In this document: positions 55,158-63,156 of the stretch, piece after piece
Layout: each line of letters begins with the position of its first letter
How positions within the stretch are numbered: the first letter of the stretch is position 1
DNA from: Edaphobacter dinghuensis
GTDB taxonomy: Bacteria; Acidobacteriota; Terriglobia; Terriglobales; Acidobacteriaceae
Assembly (NCBI RefSeq): GCF_014640335.1
Contig: NZ_BMGT01000001.1
Span: forward strand, 806,001 to 870,000
Reading direction: 5' to 3'
Length of the DNA stretch: 64,000 nucleotides
Made by a program: the position numbers and the translations under genes
Notes under the pieces: model-generated
The model's input: only the letters and a program-made list of their open reading frames with translations
Told to the model about the DNA's origin: nothing
Database searches by the model: none

Positions 55158-55541
55158 ATGAGCAAGACGACGACTGTTCGCCAGAATGCTATCAACTGGT
55201 TCGAGATCCCTTGCGCAGATCTGGACCGTGCCACGACCTTTTACGAGACCCTGCTGGGAGAGAAGATGCGACGCGAGAACATGGGCGTTCCCATGTCGCT
55301 GTTCCCGGTCGATCAATCGGGGACGGGAGGGACGCTGGTGAAGCGGGTCTTCCACAAGCCGGGCGCGACCGGTCCAATGGTCTACCTGAACTGTGACGGT
55401 GACCTGGATGCTGTGCTGGCCCGCGTCTCGAAGGCGGGTGGTCTGGTGCTGATGCCCAAGACAGAGGTTCCCGGCGGGTATGGCCACTTTGCCTGTCTGC
55501 GCGATACCGAAGGCAACCACATCGGGCTGCACTCGCACTAA
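55158..55541 (+). CDS. VOC-family protein (glyoxalase superfamily)
   Basis: 127 residues, SD GAGGAGAG upstream. Two-module VOC fold: NWFEIPCADLDRATTFYETLLGEKM and MVYLNCDGDLDAVLARVSKAGGLVLMPK, ending GHFACLRDTEGNHIGLHSH. Such proteins bind small hydrophobic ligands or act as metalloenzymes; the DTEGN motif is present. It lies 10 bp upstream of a WYL regulator gene, so the regulator probably controls this pair, a common arrangement for YafY-type regulators with VOC proteins. Confidence 0.9.
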   Translation: MSKTTTVRQNAINWFEIPCADLDRATTFYETLLGEKMRRENMGVPMSLFPVDQSGTGGTLVKRVFHKPGATGPMVYLNCDGDLDAVLARVSKAGGLVLMPKTEVPGGYGHFACLRDTEGNHIGLHSH

Positions 55542-55551
55542 GATCACACTT

Positions 55552-56280
55552 ATGCGACGTGCTGACCGACTCTTCCGCATCGTACAGTTTCTGCGCCTCG
55601 GCCGTCTGCTGACGGCGCAGAAGCTGGCCGAGAAGTTGCAGGTCTCGCAGCGGACCATCTATCGCGATATTCAGGACCTTCAACTCTCAGGCATGCCGAT
55701 TGAGGGTGAGGCTGGCGTCGGCTACACCCTGCGCCGCGACCACGATCTGCCTCCGCTGATGTTTACGCGCAGTGAATTAACGGCGCTGGTGTTGGGAATG
55801 CGGCTGGTCAGCGCGTGGGGTGGTGCGGAGAACGTCATTGCGGCGAATCAGGCTTTGCAACGGATTGAGGCCGTGCTGCCTGCGGAGCTGCGTAACGAGC
55901 TGGACTCGATTCTGCTGTTCGCGCCGGGTGGCTTTCACATGGCGCAACATCTGCGCGAACGGATCGACACCTTGCACGCGGCCTGCATCGCGAAGCGCGC
56001 CATCGAGTTTGGCTATGCGCGCGAAGACGGCGAGCGCAGCAATCGTGCAGTGCGTCCGCTGGCGCTAGCATTCTGGAGCGGCGTGTGGACGCTGGCCTCG
56101 TGGTGCGAGCTGCGCAAGGACTTTCGTGCCTTTCGCATCGACCGCATGGAGGACGTGCTGGTGCTCGACCGCACCTTCGTTCCGCGCAAAGGACAGACGC
56201 TTGAGGACTTTATCCGTGCGGCGACGCCGAGGGACGAGCGGTTGCCAAGCCGTCAAGGGTTGGTGACCGGCGGCGATTAG
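55552..56280 (+). CDS. YafY-type HTH-WYL transcriptional regulator
   Basis: 242 residues from the ATG at 55552. An N-terminal HTH_11 domain (about 1-60: RRADRLFRIVQFLRLGRLLTAQKLAEKLQVSQRTIYRDIQDLQLSGMPIEGE) with the typical wing GVGYTLRRDHDLPPL, followed by a WYL domain (about 125-200) in which the motif reads RPLALAFWSGVWTLASWCELRKDFRAFRIDRM, matching WYL-family ligand-binding cores. It probably senses a small ligand and regulates the neighbouring VOC gene. A downstream gap of 39 bp separates it from alr. Confidence 0.92.
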   Translation: MRRADRLFRIVQFLRLGRLLTAQKLAEKLQVSQRTIYRDIQDLQLSGMPIEGEAGVGYTLRRDHDLPPLMFTRSELTALVLGMRLVSAWGGAENVIAANQALQRIEAVLPAELRNELDSILLFAPGGFHMAQHLRERIDTLHAACIAKRAIEFGYAREDGERSNRAVRPLALAFWSGVWTLASWCELRKDFRAFRIDRMEDVLVLDRTFVPRKGQTLEDFIRAATPRDERLPSRQGLVTGGD

Positions 56281-56319
56281 GATAAAGAGCCGATGCGGGC
56301 GGCGGTTAGGATAAGAGTT

Positions 56320-57504
56320 GTGAAGAGTTGGGTGGAGATCTCCGAAGAGCAGTTGCTTGTAAATTATGCTGCGCTTGACAGGGTCGCGGGCGAGGACGTG
56401 GCTGTGCTGGCGGTCATCAAAGCGGATGCTTATGGCCACGGTGCGAAAGTGTGTGCTCCTGTGCTGGCGCGTGCTGGCGTTGAGTGGCTGGGTGTGACGG
56501 ATGCCGAAGAGGGCGTTGCGGTTCGAGCTTCTCTGACTGCGGCAGAGAGCCAGCCGAAGATTTTGGTGATGTCGGGACTGCTCGAAGAGGATGCTGAGAC
56601 GATTGTTCGGCATGGGTTGACGCCGGTGGTGTGGACGCGGCAGCAGATGGAGTGGCTGGCTGAGGCGGTTGCGCGGCTAAATGCGGAGCCGCTGGCAGTG
56701 CATCTGGAGATTGATACAGGAATGGCGCGGCAGGGCGTTGTTCCGGGCGAGGAGCTGCGTGAGTTGTTGACTTGGCTGGCTGCGAAGCCGAGCTTAAGGC
56801 TTGAGGGCGTGATGACGCACTTCGCCTCGTCGGAGGTTGCGGACTCGCCGCTTACGCTCAAGCAGCGGGAGCGGTTCGAGCAGGCGATGGCGGCTGTTGC
56901 TGCATCGGGTTTGCGCCCGGTTTGGGTTCATGCGGGGAATTCTTCTACTGTCGATAACAGTGCGGTGAGCGAGCGTGATCGCGGATCGCTGGTCTGGCTG
57001 CGGGCAGTCGCGGCAGGCGCTGGTGCGCGGGCGATGGTTCGTACCGGGATTGCGCTTTATGGATATTGCCTGCCGGTTGAAGGTGGCGAGGCGATGGTCG
57101 AGCCTGCGCTTCGTCCGGTGATGGCATGGAAGACGCGGGTGATCGGCGTGCGCGAGGTTGAGGCTGGCGATACGGTTGGCTATAACGCGATCTTTACAGC
57201 GCAGAGGCCGATGCGGCTGGCGCTTTTGCCGGTTGGATATGCGGATGGATTGCGGCGCGAGCTTTCGGGATCGGATACGGCTTCGGGCGGATGGGTGATG
57301 ATTGGCGGTCAGCGGGCGATGATTGTGGGTCGCGTCTCGATGAACCTTACGATCGTGGATGTGACGAAGATTGCGGGCGTCAGTGTTGGTGATGAAGCGG
57401 TGCTGCTGGGCGATGGCGTTACTGCGGACGATCATGCTCGGCTGGCGCATACGATTGCGTATGAGATTGTTTGCGGCATGAGGGTGGAATCGCGGCTGGT
57501 GTGA
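56320..57504 (+). CDS. alr: Alanine racemase
   Basis: 394 residues from a GTG at 56320 (KSWVEISEEQLLVNY), with AAGAG 8 bp upstream; an ATG at 56293 would add nine residues. Alr makes D-alanine for peptidoglycan. The PLP lysine is K34 in AVIKADAYGHG, the barrel contains LHLEIDTGM-like VHLEIDTGMARQG, VWVHAGNSST and MVRTGIALYGYCL, and the C-terminal domain has the active-site Tyr in DTVGYNAIFTA and DVTKIAGVSVGDEAVLLG. Complete. It fits with mltG and lpxC as envelope functions, but is not linked to them. Confidence 0.95.
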   Translation: MKSWVEISEEQLLVNYAALDRVAGEDVAVLAVIKADAYGHGAKVCAPVLARAGVEWLGVTDAEEGVAVRASLTAAESQPKILVMSGLLEEDAETIVRHGLTPVVWTRQQMEWLAEAVARLNAEPLAVHLEIDTGMARQGVVPGEELRELLTWLAAKPSLRLEGVMTHFASSEVADSPLTLKQRERFEQAMAAVAASGLRPVWVHAGNSSTVDNSAVSERDRGSLVWLRAVAAGAGARAMVRTGIALYGYCLPVEGGEAMVEPALRPVMAWKTRVIGVREVEAGDTVGYNAIFTAQRPMRLALLPVGYADGLRRELSGSDTASGGWVMIGGQRAMIVGRVSMNLTIVDVTKIAGVSVGDEAVLLGDGVTADDHARLAHTIAYEIVCGMRVESRLV

Positions 57505-57547
57505 GGTGATGGTGATTCGATAAGGTTTCTGAGAGGATTGACTTGCA

Positions 57548-57694
57548 ATGGGAATCGTCTCAAAAGCTATAGATCGGCTACCGACGTGGGTGCAGATAAT
57601 TTTAGGCGTCTTATCTATCGCAGCGAGCGTGTATTGCATCGGCCATTATGGACTTTTGCGATTTCTATTGGGCCTTCTTAAGCCTGTTCCTTAA
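57548..57694 (+). CDS. Possible 48-aa single-helix membrane peptide
   Basis: ATG at 57548 to TAA at 57692-57694 encodes 48 residues: MGIVSKAIDRLPTWVQ followed by one hydrophobic helix IILGVLSIAASVYCIGHYGL and LRFLLGLLKPVP. AGAGGA lies 11 bp upstream. Its amphipathic start and helix look like real small-protein sequence, but its length makes chance possible. Confidence 0.4.
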   Translation: MGIVSKAIDRLPTWVQIILGVLSIAASVYCIGHYGLLRFLLGLLKPVP

Positions 57695-57785
57695 CTCAAC
57701 CTAACCAACTACCCATGCGGGGCGTTATTTGCACCTTGTCGCATGGCCAATTAAGATCGGCTAAAGAGAAATGAGGGACGAGTTC

Positions 57786-57992
57786 ATGGAATCCATCACA
57801 ACGGCGCGGCGCACTGAAGATATCGCGCTCGATCTGCTGAAGTTTGTCGCGGCACAGGCCAATGTCGGCAGCAAGGGCGCGGGAGCCACAGGCTTTGGCG
57901 TGACCGCTTCTCCCAAGTCGGATGACCAGGTAACTCACCTGCTCGAACTGTATGCGCGTTGCCGCCAGGCCGTCGAAGCTCCTATTAAATAA
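57786..57992 (+). CDS. Small protein coupled to an oxidoreductase gene, 68 aa
   Basis: 68 residues from the ATG at 57786, behind GAGGGACG. The text ESITTARRTEDIALDLLKFVAAQANVG then QVTHLLELYARCRQAVEAPIK suggests two or three helices; no motif is recognised. Its TAA is immediately followed by the GTG of the next gene with no gap, so both are translated from one message. A small accessory protein of the oxidoreductase or a regulator is possible. Confidence 0.7.
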   Translation: MESITTARRTEDIALDLLKFVAAQANVGSKGAGATGFGVTASPKSDDQVTHLLELYARCRQAVEAPIK

Positions 57993-59030
57993 GTGGCGGG
58001 TTCGAGTCCACTGCGTGTCGCTGTCGTCGGGGCGGGAGCCTTTGGGCGCAACCATCTTCGCGTTTATCGCGAGCTTCAGGATGCCGGCAAAGATGTCGAG
58101 CTTGTTGCTGTCGTCGATCAGAACGCCGCGGTTGCGGCTGAGGCTGTGGCGAAGTTTGGCGTGCCCGCGTTCGATAGCGTTGCTGCCTGCCTGAGTGCGG
58201 TGGGCAAGCTTGATGCTGCTTCGGTCTGCGTGCCTACGGTGCATCATGCGACGGCGGCGGAGCCTTTGCTGGCTGCGGGCGTCGATCTGCTGGTGGAGAA
58301 GCCGCTGGCCGCGGACCTTACCGATGCTGACAGAATTCTGGAGCTGGCGCGGACGCATGGTCGCATTGTGCAGGCCGGGCATCTGGAGCGGTTTAATCCG
58401 GCGGTGACGGCGGCGCGGCGGCATCTGCATCGGCCAATGTTTTTTGAGGCGCATCGTTTGAGCGTGTTTACGCCGCGGTCGCTCGATGTCGATGTTGTGC
58501 TCGACCTGATGATCCATGATCTGGATATTGTGTTGAGTCTCGTGGCTTCGCCGGTGCGCGAGGTGCGAGCGGTTGGACTGCCGGTGCTCTCGAACAAGGT
58601 GGACATCGCCAACGTTCGGCTGGAGTTCGAGAACGGCTGCGTCGCCAACTTTACCGCCAGCCGCGTAAGCACGGAGCGGGTGCGGAAGCTGCGGTTCTTT
58701 CAGCCGCATCAGTATCTTTCGCTCGACTTTGCGCGGCAGGATCTGCTGATGATCGATGTGGCCGCCGCTGCCGGGATGGACCCGGCACAGCTTGCGGCGC
58801 TGGCGGCTATGGCGCAGTCTGCGGGACAGCATCCTTCGGCTGGGCTTTCGCTGAGCAAGGTTGCGGTGGAGCAGGGCGAGCCGCTGCGGCTGGAGATTGA
58901 GTCGTTTTTGACGGCGGTACGTGAGCGTTCGGTTCCGGTGGTCTCGGGTGAGGACGGGCGCGCTGCGCTGGCGCTGGCGCTGGAGATCAACCGGGCGATT
59001 GCGGATCATGCGGAGCGAACCGGACTTTAG
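57993..59030 (+). CDS. Gfo/Idh/MocA oxidoreductase, possibly GnnA-like
   Basis: 345 residues, GTG start directly after the stop codon of the small gene. Rossmann motif VAVVGAGAFGRNHLRVYREL (about 9-28), VCVPTVHHATAAEPLLAAGVDLLVEKPLA with the EKP Lys, and GHLERFNPAVTAAR. The phrase with GHLERFNP is one that I associate with GnnA-type UDP-N-acetylglucosamine 3-dehydrogenases of lipid A synthesis, but lpxA/gnnB are not adjacent, so this is tentative. The C-terminal domain has the family SVFTPRSLDVDVVLDLMIHDLDIVL, including the conserved His. Confidence 0.88.
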   Translation: MAGSSPLRVAVVGAGAFGRNHLRVYRELQDAGKDVELVAVVDQNAAVAAEAVAKFGVPAFDSVAACLSAVGKLDAASVCVPTVHHATAAEPLLAAGVDLLVEKPLAADLTDADRILELARTHGRIVQAGHLERFNPAVTAARRHLHRPMFFEAHRLSVFTPRSLDVDVVLDLMIHDLDIVLSLVASPVREVRAVGLPVLSNKVDIANVRLEFENGCVANFTASRVSTERVRKLRFFQPHQYLSLDFARQDLLMIDVAAAAGMDPAQLAALAAMAQSAGQHPSAGLSLSKVAVEQGEPLRLEIESFLTAVRERSVPVVSGEDGRAALALALEINRAIADHAERTGL

Positions 59031-59060
59031 GGGTACTCCCCCCTGGGGTACTTTGGTCTC

Positions 59061-59120
59061 AAAGTCTTGATTTCAGGAGACTTAAAATGTAAAGTCTTCA
59101 TTCTTTGCGACTTAGACTCA
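59061..59120 (+). repeat. Tandem 30-nt hairpin repeat (two units)
   Basis: Two 30-nt units, 59061-59090 and 59091-59120, share AAAGTCTT-ATT at the start and GACTTA near the end. Each can fold AAGTC against GACTT. The array follows the GGGGTAC boxes and precedes a terminator. Such arrays are, from memory, common in Acidobacteriaceae intergenic DNA. Confidence 0.6.
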
Positions 59121-59144
59121 AGCTATTGTTTCTAAATGAGTTAG

Positions 59145-59169
59145 GCCCAGCCTTTTTGTCTGGGCTTTT
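59145..59169 (+). terminator. Intrinsic terminator after the oxidoreductase gene
   Basis: GCCCAG (59145-59150), loop CCTTTTTGT, CTGGGC (59160-59165), then TTTT. Short stem but clear T tract; 115 bp after the oxidoreductase stop codon. Confidence 0.65.
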
Positions 59170-59538
59170 CCTCTTCTGCTGGGTCTATTTTAATGAATTG
59201 GTCTAAACTGGTTTGCAGCTTTTGGGACTATATTTTCAGGGTTTAAGTTGTTTATTTTGTTTTAGTTAATTGATCTGTCGAGAGGGATGGAGGGCTTGAC
59301 AGAGATTTTGCCGGGATTTTGAGGATTTGGGAAGGCGTGGGCGATTGAATCTGTCGTTTCGGCTTCGCCTTCACTCCGGCCTTCGGCAGAGCGGAAGCCG
59401 CTTCGCGGTGGTTTGATTGAGACGCGAGGCTGAAGCCTCGCTGTACCTAGCGGCAATGGCAAGTCTGACAAACAACGCATCAAGTAGTTAAATTGCCAAG
59501 CTATGCTTCGCTTAACGGATAGGCGTTTATGAGGAGTT

Positions 59539-59616
59539 ATGGAAATGCAGGTAGAGATTGCTCCCACAGAATGTGATACTTGTTCGGATGCCCGTCGACT
59601 ACGTCACAGCCTATGA
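59539..59616 (+). CDS. Possible 25-aa leader peptide or frameshifted 5' end
   Basis: An ATG at 59539 with a strong GAGGAG at 59531-59536 encodes MEMQVEIAPTECDTCSDAR... (25 residues) ending at TGA 59614-59616. It overlaps the start of the membrane-protein gene (59588) in another frame. It is either a leader peptide or the original start of that gene displaced by a frameshift. Confidence 0.35.
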   Translation: MEMQVEIAPTECDTCSDARRLRHSL

Positions 59617-60472
59617 GATTTCCCAACGCGCCCCGGACTGGCCCTTTGCCTGCGTTGGCTTCATCCCGTTAATAGCAGGCGCGGTAATCATCTGGGGTAA
59701 ACGACGCTTCAAGTGGGCACAGCCACATTGGCTCTTTGCGGTGTTTTGCCTTCTCTTCGGACTCTTGTGGGTCTCAGTGGTCGGGTTCAGCACCATCCAT
59801 GCAGATTCAGCCGCGTACAACGCCTATAGGGACGGCGAATACCAAACGGTTGAGGGAATCGTCAGCGATTTCCACCCGATGCCATACGAGGGACACCAAG
59901 ACGAGTGTTTTTCGGTAGCTGACCAGCGGTTCTGCTATTCCGACTATGAAATTGCACCTGGCTTTCACAATGCCACCTCGCATGGTGGGCCGATCCGGGC
60001 CGGACTGCCTGTTCGCATCTCCTACCGAGATGGTCGGATTCTGAAGTTGGAAGTGCCAAGAGGAGACGTTCCAACACCTGCACAGTCCGCGACTATTGAG
60101 TCTCAAGGACAACGGCAGTGGCAGCAGAGAGCGGAGAATGACCCGATCGAACAAGAGGTGACCACAGCTGCACTTTTCACCGCAGCATGTTGGACATTAT
60201 GGTGGAACGTCAAGTGGAAGCAAACCATGAGGTTCTGGGTTAAGCCGCCCTATCGTCCGTGGGTTGAGCTCGCTTTTCGAATCTTCTTCGCTTTGGATTT
60301 TCTTGGAGCTGTCGTTGCCCTAATACGGCAATTTCATTTGCATCCACTGTCCCAGGGCCACATTCTGACAACGATCAAGATCGCGAGCATTATGTGCGTG
60401 GTGGTAGCCCTGATGAGTGCCTTCACGCTTTGGATGGCACAAAGGCGCGATACTAAGAATCGGTCCTCATAA
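59588..60472 (+). CDS. Hypothetical membrane protein, 294 aa
   Basis: 294 residues from the ATG at 59588. Two N-terminal helices (WPFACVGFIPLIAGAVIIWG and HWLFAVFCLLFGLLWVSVVGF), an extracytoplasmic domain (about 75-180, with a pair of Cys in DECFSVADQRFCYSDYEI that may form a disulfide), and three C-terminal helices. It resembles DUF3592-type membrane proteins with an OB-like loop, but I cannot confirm this. Its base composition looks lower in GC than its neighbours and it follows an AT-rich stretch, which may indicate acquisition. A stronger SD-ATG lies upstream in another frame. Confidence 0.65.
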   Translation: MPVDYVTAYEISQRAPDWPFACVGFIPLIAGAVIIWGKRRFKWAQPHWLFAVFCLLFGLLWVSVVGFSTIHADSAAYNAYRDGEYQTVEGIVSDFHPMPYEGHQDECFSVADQRFCYSDYEIAPGFHNATSHGGPIRAGLPVRISYRDGRILKLEVPRGDVPTPAQSATIESQGQRQWQQRAENDPIEQEVTTAALFTAACWTLWWNVKWKQTMRFWVKPPYRPWVELAFRIFFALDFLGAVVALIRQFHLHPLSQGHILTTIKIASIMCVVVALMSAFTLWMAQRRDTKNRSS

Positions 60473-60610
60473 GTCGGCTTCTGAGAAGTAATCCTTGATG
60501 TTTTGAGGTTTGAACAGGCTCCTAAAATTTCCTTTTTCCCTGAATTGCTGACGAGACAATTTTGCTGGAGTGCAGGTACTGGGCCGCAATCTGCTGCGAC
60601 AATCGATGAC

Positions 60611-62986
60611 ATGGTTAATGGTGCGTTTGCCCGGATGTCTGTGCGTTCTGTTTGTGTCGGCTTTTTGACGATTGCCTTAGTTGCGTTGCCAGCGTGGGGA
60701 CGTGCTGCGGCGCAGTCGGCTGGCTATGATTCGGTCGATCCGTTTATTGGCACGGGTGCCGATGGGCATACGTTTCCGGGGGCGACGGTGCCGTTTGGCA
60801 TGGTGCAGCTTAGCCCGGATACGCAGATCAACAACTTCAAGCACAGCTATAAGTGGGCTGCCGGGTATCGGTATGAGGACTCGACCATTCTTGGCTTTTC
60901 GGAGACGCACTTTTCAGGGGCGGGGCACTCCGATCTTGGCGACTTTCTGATTCAGCCGATTGCAGGTGAGGTTCGGCTGGAGCCGGGCGATGTGGACAAG
61001 CCGCTCTCGGGGTATCGGTCGCGGTTTAGCCATGCAACGGAGAAGGCTGCGCCGGGCTACTATGCGGTGACGCTGGCTGACTATGACGTTCGTGCGGAGC
61101 TGACGGCGACGGCGCGGGTGGGCGTGCATCGCTACACGTTTCCGTCGGACCGCGAGGCGCACCTGCTGCTGGATATGCGGTCGTCGATCTATAACTATGC
61201 GGGCAAGGTGCTTTGGTCGCGGGTGCGCGTTCGACAGGATGGCACGGTGACGGGGATGCGCGAGACGCGGGGGTGGGCTCCGGGGCGGCAGCTTTATTTT
61301 GCGATGCGGTTTTCGCGGCCTGTGACCGGGCACTCGCTGGTGGACCGCGAGCCGCTGCCGGTGGAGTACAAGGGGTTCAAGACGCCGGGAGACACGCCGG
61401 AGAATACGCAGGCGATGGAGGGACGTGGGCTGGTGGCCACGTTCGACTTTGGCAAGCTGAATGCGCCGCTGGTGGTGAAGGTGGCGATCTCGCCGGTGAG
61501 CGAGGACGGCGCGATTGCGAATCTCGATGCCGAGGTTCCGGGGTTCGACTTCGATGCGGTGCATGCGTCGGCGCGAGCGGCGTGGGAGAAGGCGTTGAGC
61601 GTGGTGAGCTTCGATGCCGAACCGGCGATGCGGAAGAATCTTTATACGGCGATGTATCACGCGCTGCTGGCTCCGAGCTTGTCGATGGATGTGGATGGGA
61701 GTTATCGCGGGCCGGACAACCAGGTGCATCGGGCGCAGGGATTTCAGTTTGTGTCGAGCCTGTCGTTGTGGGACACGTATCGCGCGGAGCAGCCGTTGAT
61801 GACGCTGATTGAGCCGGAGTCGCGCACGAGCGATCTGGTGCGGTCGATGCTGGCTTCGCAGCAGGAGAGCCCGTTTGGGATGTTGCCGGTGTGGCAGTTT
61901 CAGGGGATCGAGACGTGGTGCATGATTGGCTACCACGCAGTGCCGGAGATTGCGGACGCGTACATGAAGGGCATCGGCGGCTTCGATGCGAACAAGGCTC
62001 TGGATGCGATGGTGGCGACGGCGGACTACGCTCCGTATGGGCACCTGGGCGAGTACATGAAGCTGGGCTATGTGCCGGTGGATGGCGGCGCGGCGAACTC
62101 GCATCAGGAGGCGGTGTCGCAGACGATTGAATATGCGTTCGACGACTGGACGATTGCGCAGATGGCGCGGAAGCTGGGGCGGAACGATGTTGCTGAGCGG
62201 TTCGAGAAGCGGTCGGAGAACTGGAAGAATGTCTTCGATCCGAAGGTGGGGTTTGTGCGGCCGCGGCTGGCGGATGGGAGCTGGCGCGAGCCGTTCGATC
62301 CGGCGCGTGCGGGCGCGGACAGCGGCTTTACCGAGGGCAATGCGTGGCAGTACTCGTGGTATGAGCCGCAGGACGAGGCGGGGATGATCAAGCTGCTGGG
62401 CGGCGATCAGAAGCTGGTGGCGAAGCTCGATGCGATGTTCGACGCGAAGGTGGACCCGAAGCAGTATGCGGATGTGGAGGACATGGCGGGGCTGATTGGG
62501 CAGTATGTGCACGGCAATGAGCCGAGCCATCATCTGGCGTATCTGTACGACTATGCGGGCGAGCCGTGGCGGACGCAGGAGCGGCTGGGGCAGATTGTGG
62601 AGAGTCAGTACCGGCCTGCTCCCAATGGGTTGGTGGGGAATGACGACCTGGGGCAGATGTCGGCGTGGATGATCTTTACCGGGATGGGGTTCTATCCGGT
62701 GGCTCCTGCGTCGAACGAGTATGTGATTGGGCGGCCGTTTGTGGAGCGGGCGACGATGCATCTGCCGAGTGGGAAAAAGTTCGAGGTGGTGGCGGACGGG
62801 TTGAGTAAGAGCCATCCTTATGTGGAGAGCGTGAGCCTGAACGGCAAGCCGCTGACGCGGAGCTTTCTGCGGCAGGACGAGATTGTTGCTGGTGGCGAGC
62901 TGCGGTTTGTGATGGGCGGCGCGCCAAATAGGACTTGGGCGACTTCAGTTGCGGCGCGGCCTTTTTCTATGTCGGAGGCGCATTGA
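60611..62986 (+). CDS. GH92 alpha-1,2-mannosidase
   Basis: 791 residues from the ATG at 60611; a frame back to 60503 exists, but the sequence before MVNGAFARMSVRS is not signal-like. A signal peptide (VCVGFLTIALVALPAWGRAAAQ) is followed by SVDPFIGTGADGHTFPGATVPFGMVQLSPDT, the conserved GH92 opening. The catalytic module shows FQFVSSLSLWDTYRAEQPL, MLPVWQFQG, GNAWQYSWYEPQDE, HGNEPSHHLAYLYDYAG and VGNDDLGQMSAWMIFTGMGFYPVAP, all family hallmarks including the acidic residues of the active site. Calcium-dependent exo-mannosidases of this family remove alpha-linked mannose from N-glycans and mannans outside the cell. Confidence 0.95.
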   Translation: MVNGAFARMSVRSVCVGFLTIALVALPAWGRAAAQSAGYDSVDPFIGTGADGHTFPGATVPFGMVQLSPDTQINNFKHSYKWAAGYRYEDSTILGFSETHFSGAGHSDLGDFLIQPIAGEVRLEPGDVDKPLSGYRSRFSHATEKAAPGYYAVTLADYDVRAELTATARVGVHRYTFPSDREAHLLLDMRSSIYNYAGKVLWSRVRVRQDGTVTGMRETRGWAPGRQLYFAMRFSRPVTGHSLVDREPLPVEYKGFKTPGDTPENTQAMEGRGLVATFDFGKLNAPLVVKVAISPVSEDGAIANLDAEVPGFDFDAVHASARAAWEKALSVVSFDAEPAMRKNLYTAMYHALLAPSLSMDVDGSYRGPDNQVHRAQGFQFVSSLSLWDTYRAEQPLMTLIEPESRTSDLVRSMLASQQESPFGMLPVWQFQGIETWCMIGYHAVPEIADAYMKGIGGFDANKALDAMVATADYAPYGHLGEYMKLGYVPVDGGAANSHQEAVSQTIEYAFDDWTIAQMARKLGRNDVAERFEKRSENWKNVFDPKVGFVRPRLADGSWREPFDPARAGADSGFTEGNAWQYSWYEPQDEAGMIKLLGGDQKLVAKLDAMFDAKVDPKQYADVEDMAGLIGQYVHGNEPSHHLAYLYDYAGEPWRTQERLGQIVESQYRPAPNGLVGNDDLGQMSAWMIFTGMGFYPVAPASNEYVIGRPFVERATMHLPSGKKFEVVADGLSKSHPYVESVSLNGKPLTRSFLRQDEIVAGGELRFVMGGAPNRTWATSVAARPFSMSEAH

Positions 62987-63156
62987 TGCGCAGCGTACTT
63001 GCAGATCGCATAGATTGCTTCGGGGCTAACGAAAGGCAAATACAGGGGTCTCTCCACTACGGCGTGCGATGAAACCGCACGCCTTCGGTCGAGATGACGT
63101 ACGCTTGTGCCATTGGGATCGAGATGCGTACTTCGCTAGTAGATTGAACTTGGCTG
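62987..63156. other. Intergenic region with a dispersed repeat
   Basis: 170 bp between the GH92 and VWFA-related genes, mostly occupied by a full copy of the dispersed repeat (63034-63104). No gene is seen. Confidence 0.7.
63034..63104 (+). repeat. Dispersed REP-like repeat, full copy with perfect stem
   Basis: GGCAAATACAGGGGTCTCTCCACTAC, then stem GGCGTGCG (63061-63068) / CGCACGCC (63076-63083) with loop ATGAAAC, then TTCGGTCGAGATGACGTACG. The stem sequence differs from that in the copy at 22193, but is still perfectly paired. Confidence 0.85.

Larger units (their letters stand above)
59031..59587. other. AT-richer gene-free stretch with tandem hairpins and terminator
   Basis: About 550 bp. 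It begins with two GGGGTAC boxes (59030-59035, 59045-59051), then a tandem 30-nt hairpin repeat (59061-59120), a terminator (59145-59169), and a stretch of GC-rich palindromes (59360-59440). No gene longer than a leader peptide is supported. Confidence 0.7.

Noticed and set aside
57993..58020. tRNA-like T-arm text (GGGTTCGAGTCC)
   Set aside because: The flanking bases do not form a T stem or acceptor stem, and it lies in the start of the oxidoreductase gene, whose reading frame explains it.
59440..59510. Integron attC-like site (GGCAAT...ATTGCC with AACGC inside)
   Set aside because: No matching R/L core pairs and no integrase; the dyad is only 6 bp.
59262..59567. Minus-strand 101-codon frame in the gene-free stretch
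   Set aside because: No SD, no domain, and it runs across palindromic repeat-like DNA.
60914..62815. Long minus-strand open frame (633 codons) over the GH92 gene
   Set aside because: Extremely Arg/His/Pro-rich, no recognisable domain, while the plus strand encodes all GH92 motifs.
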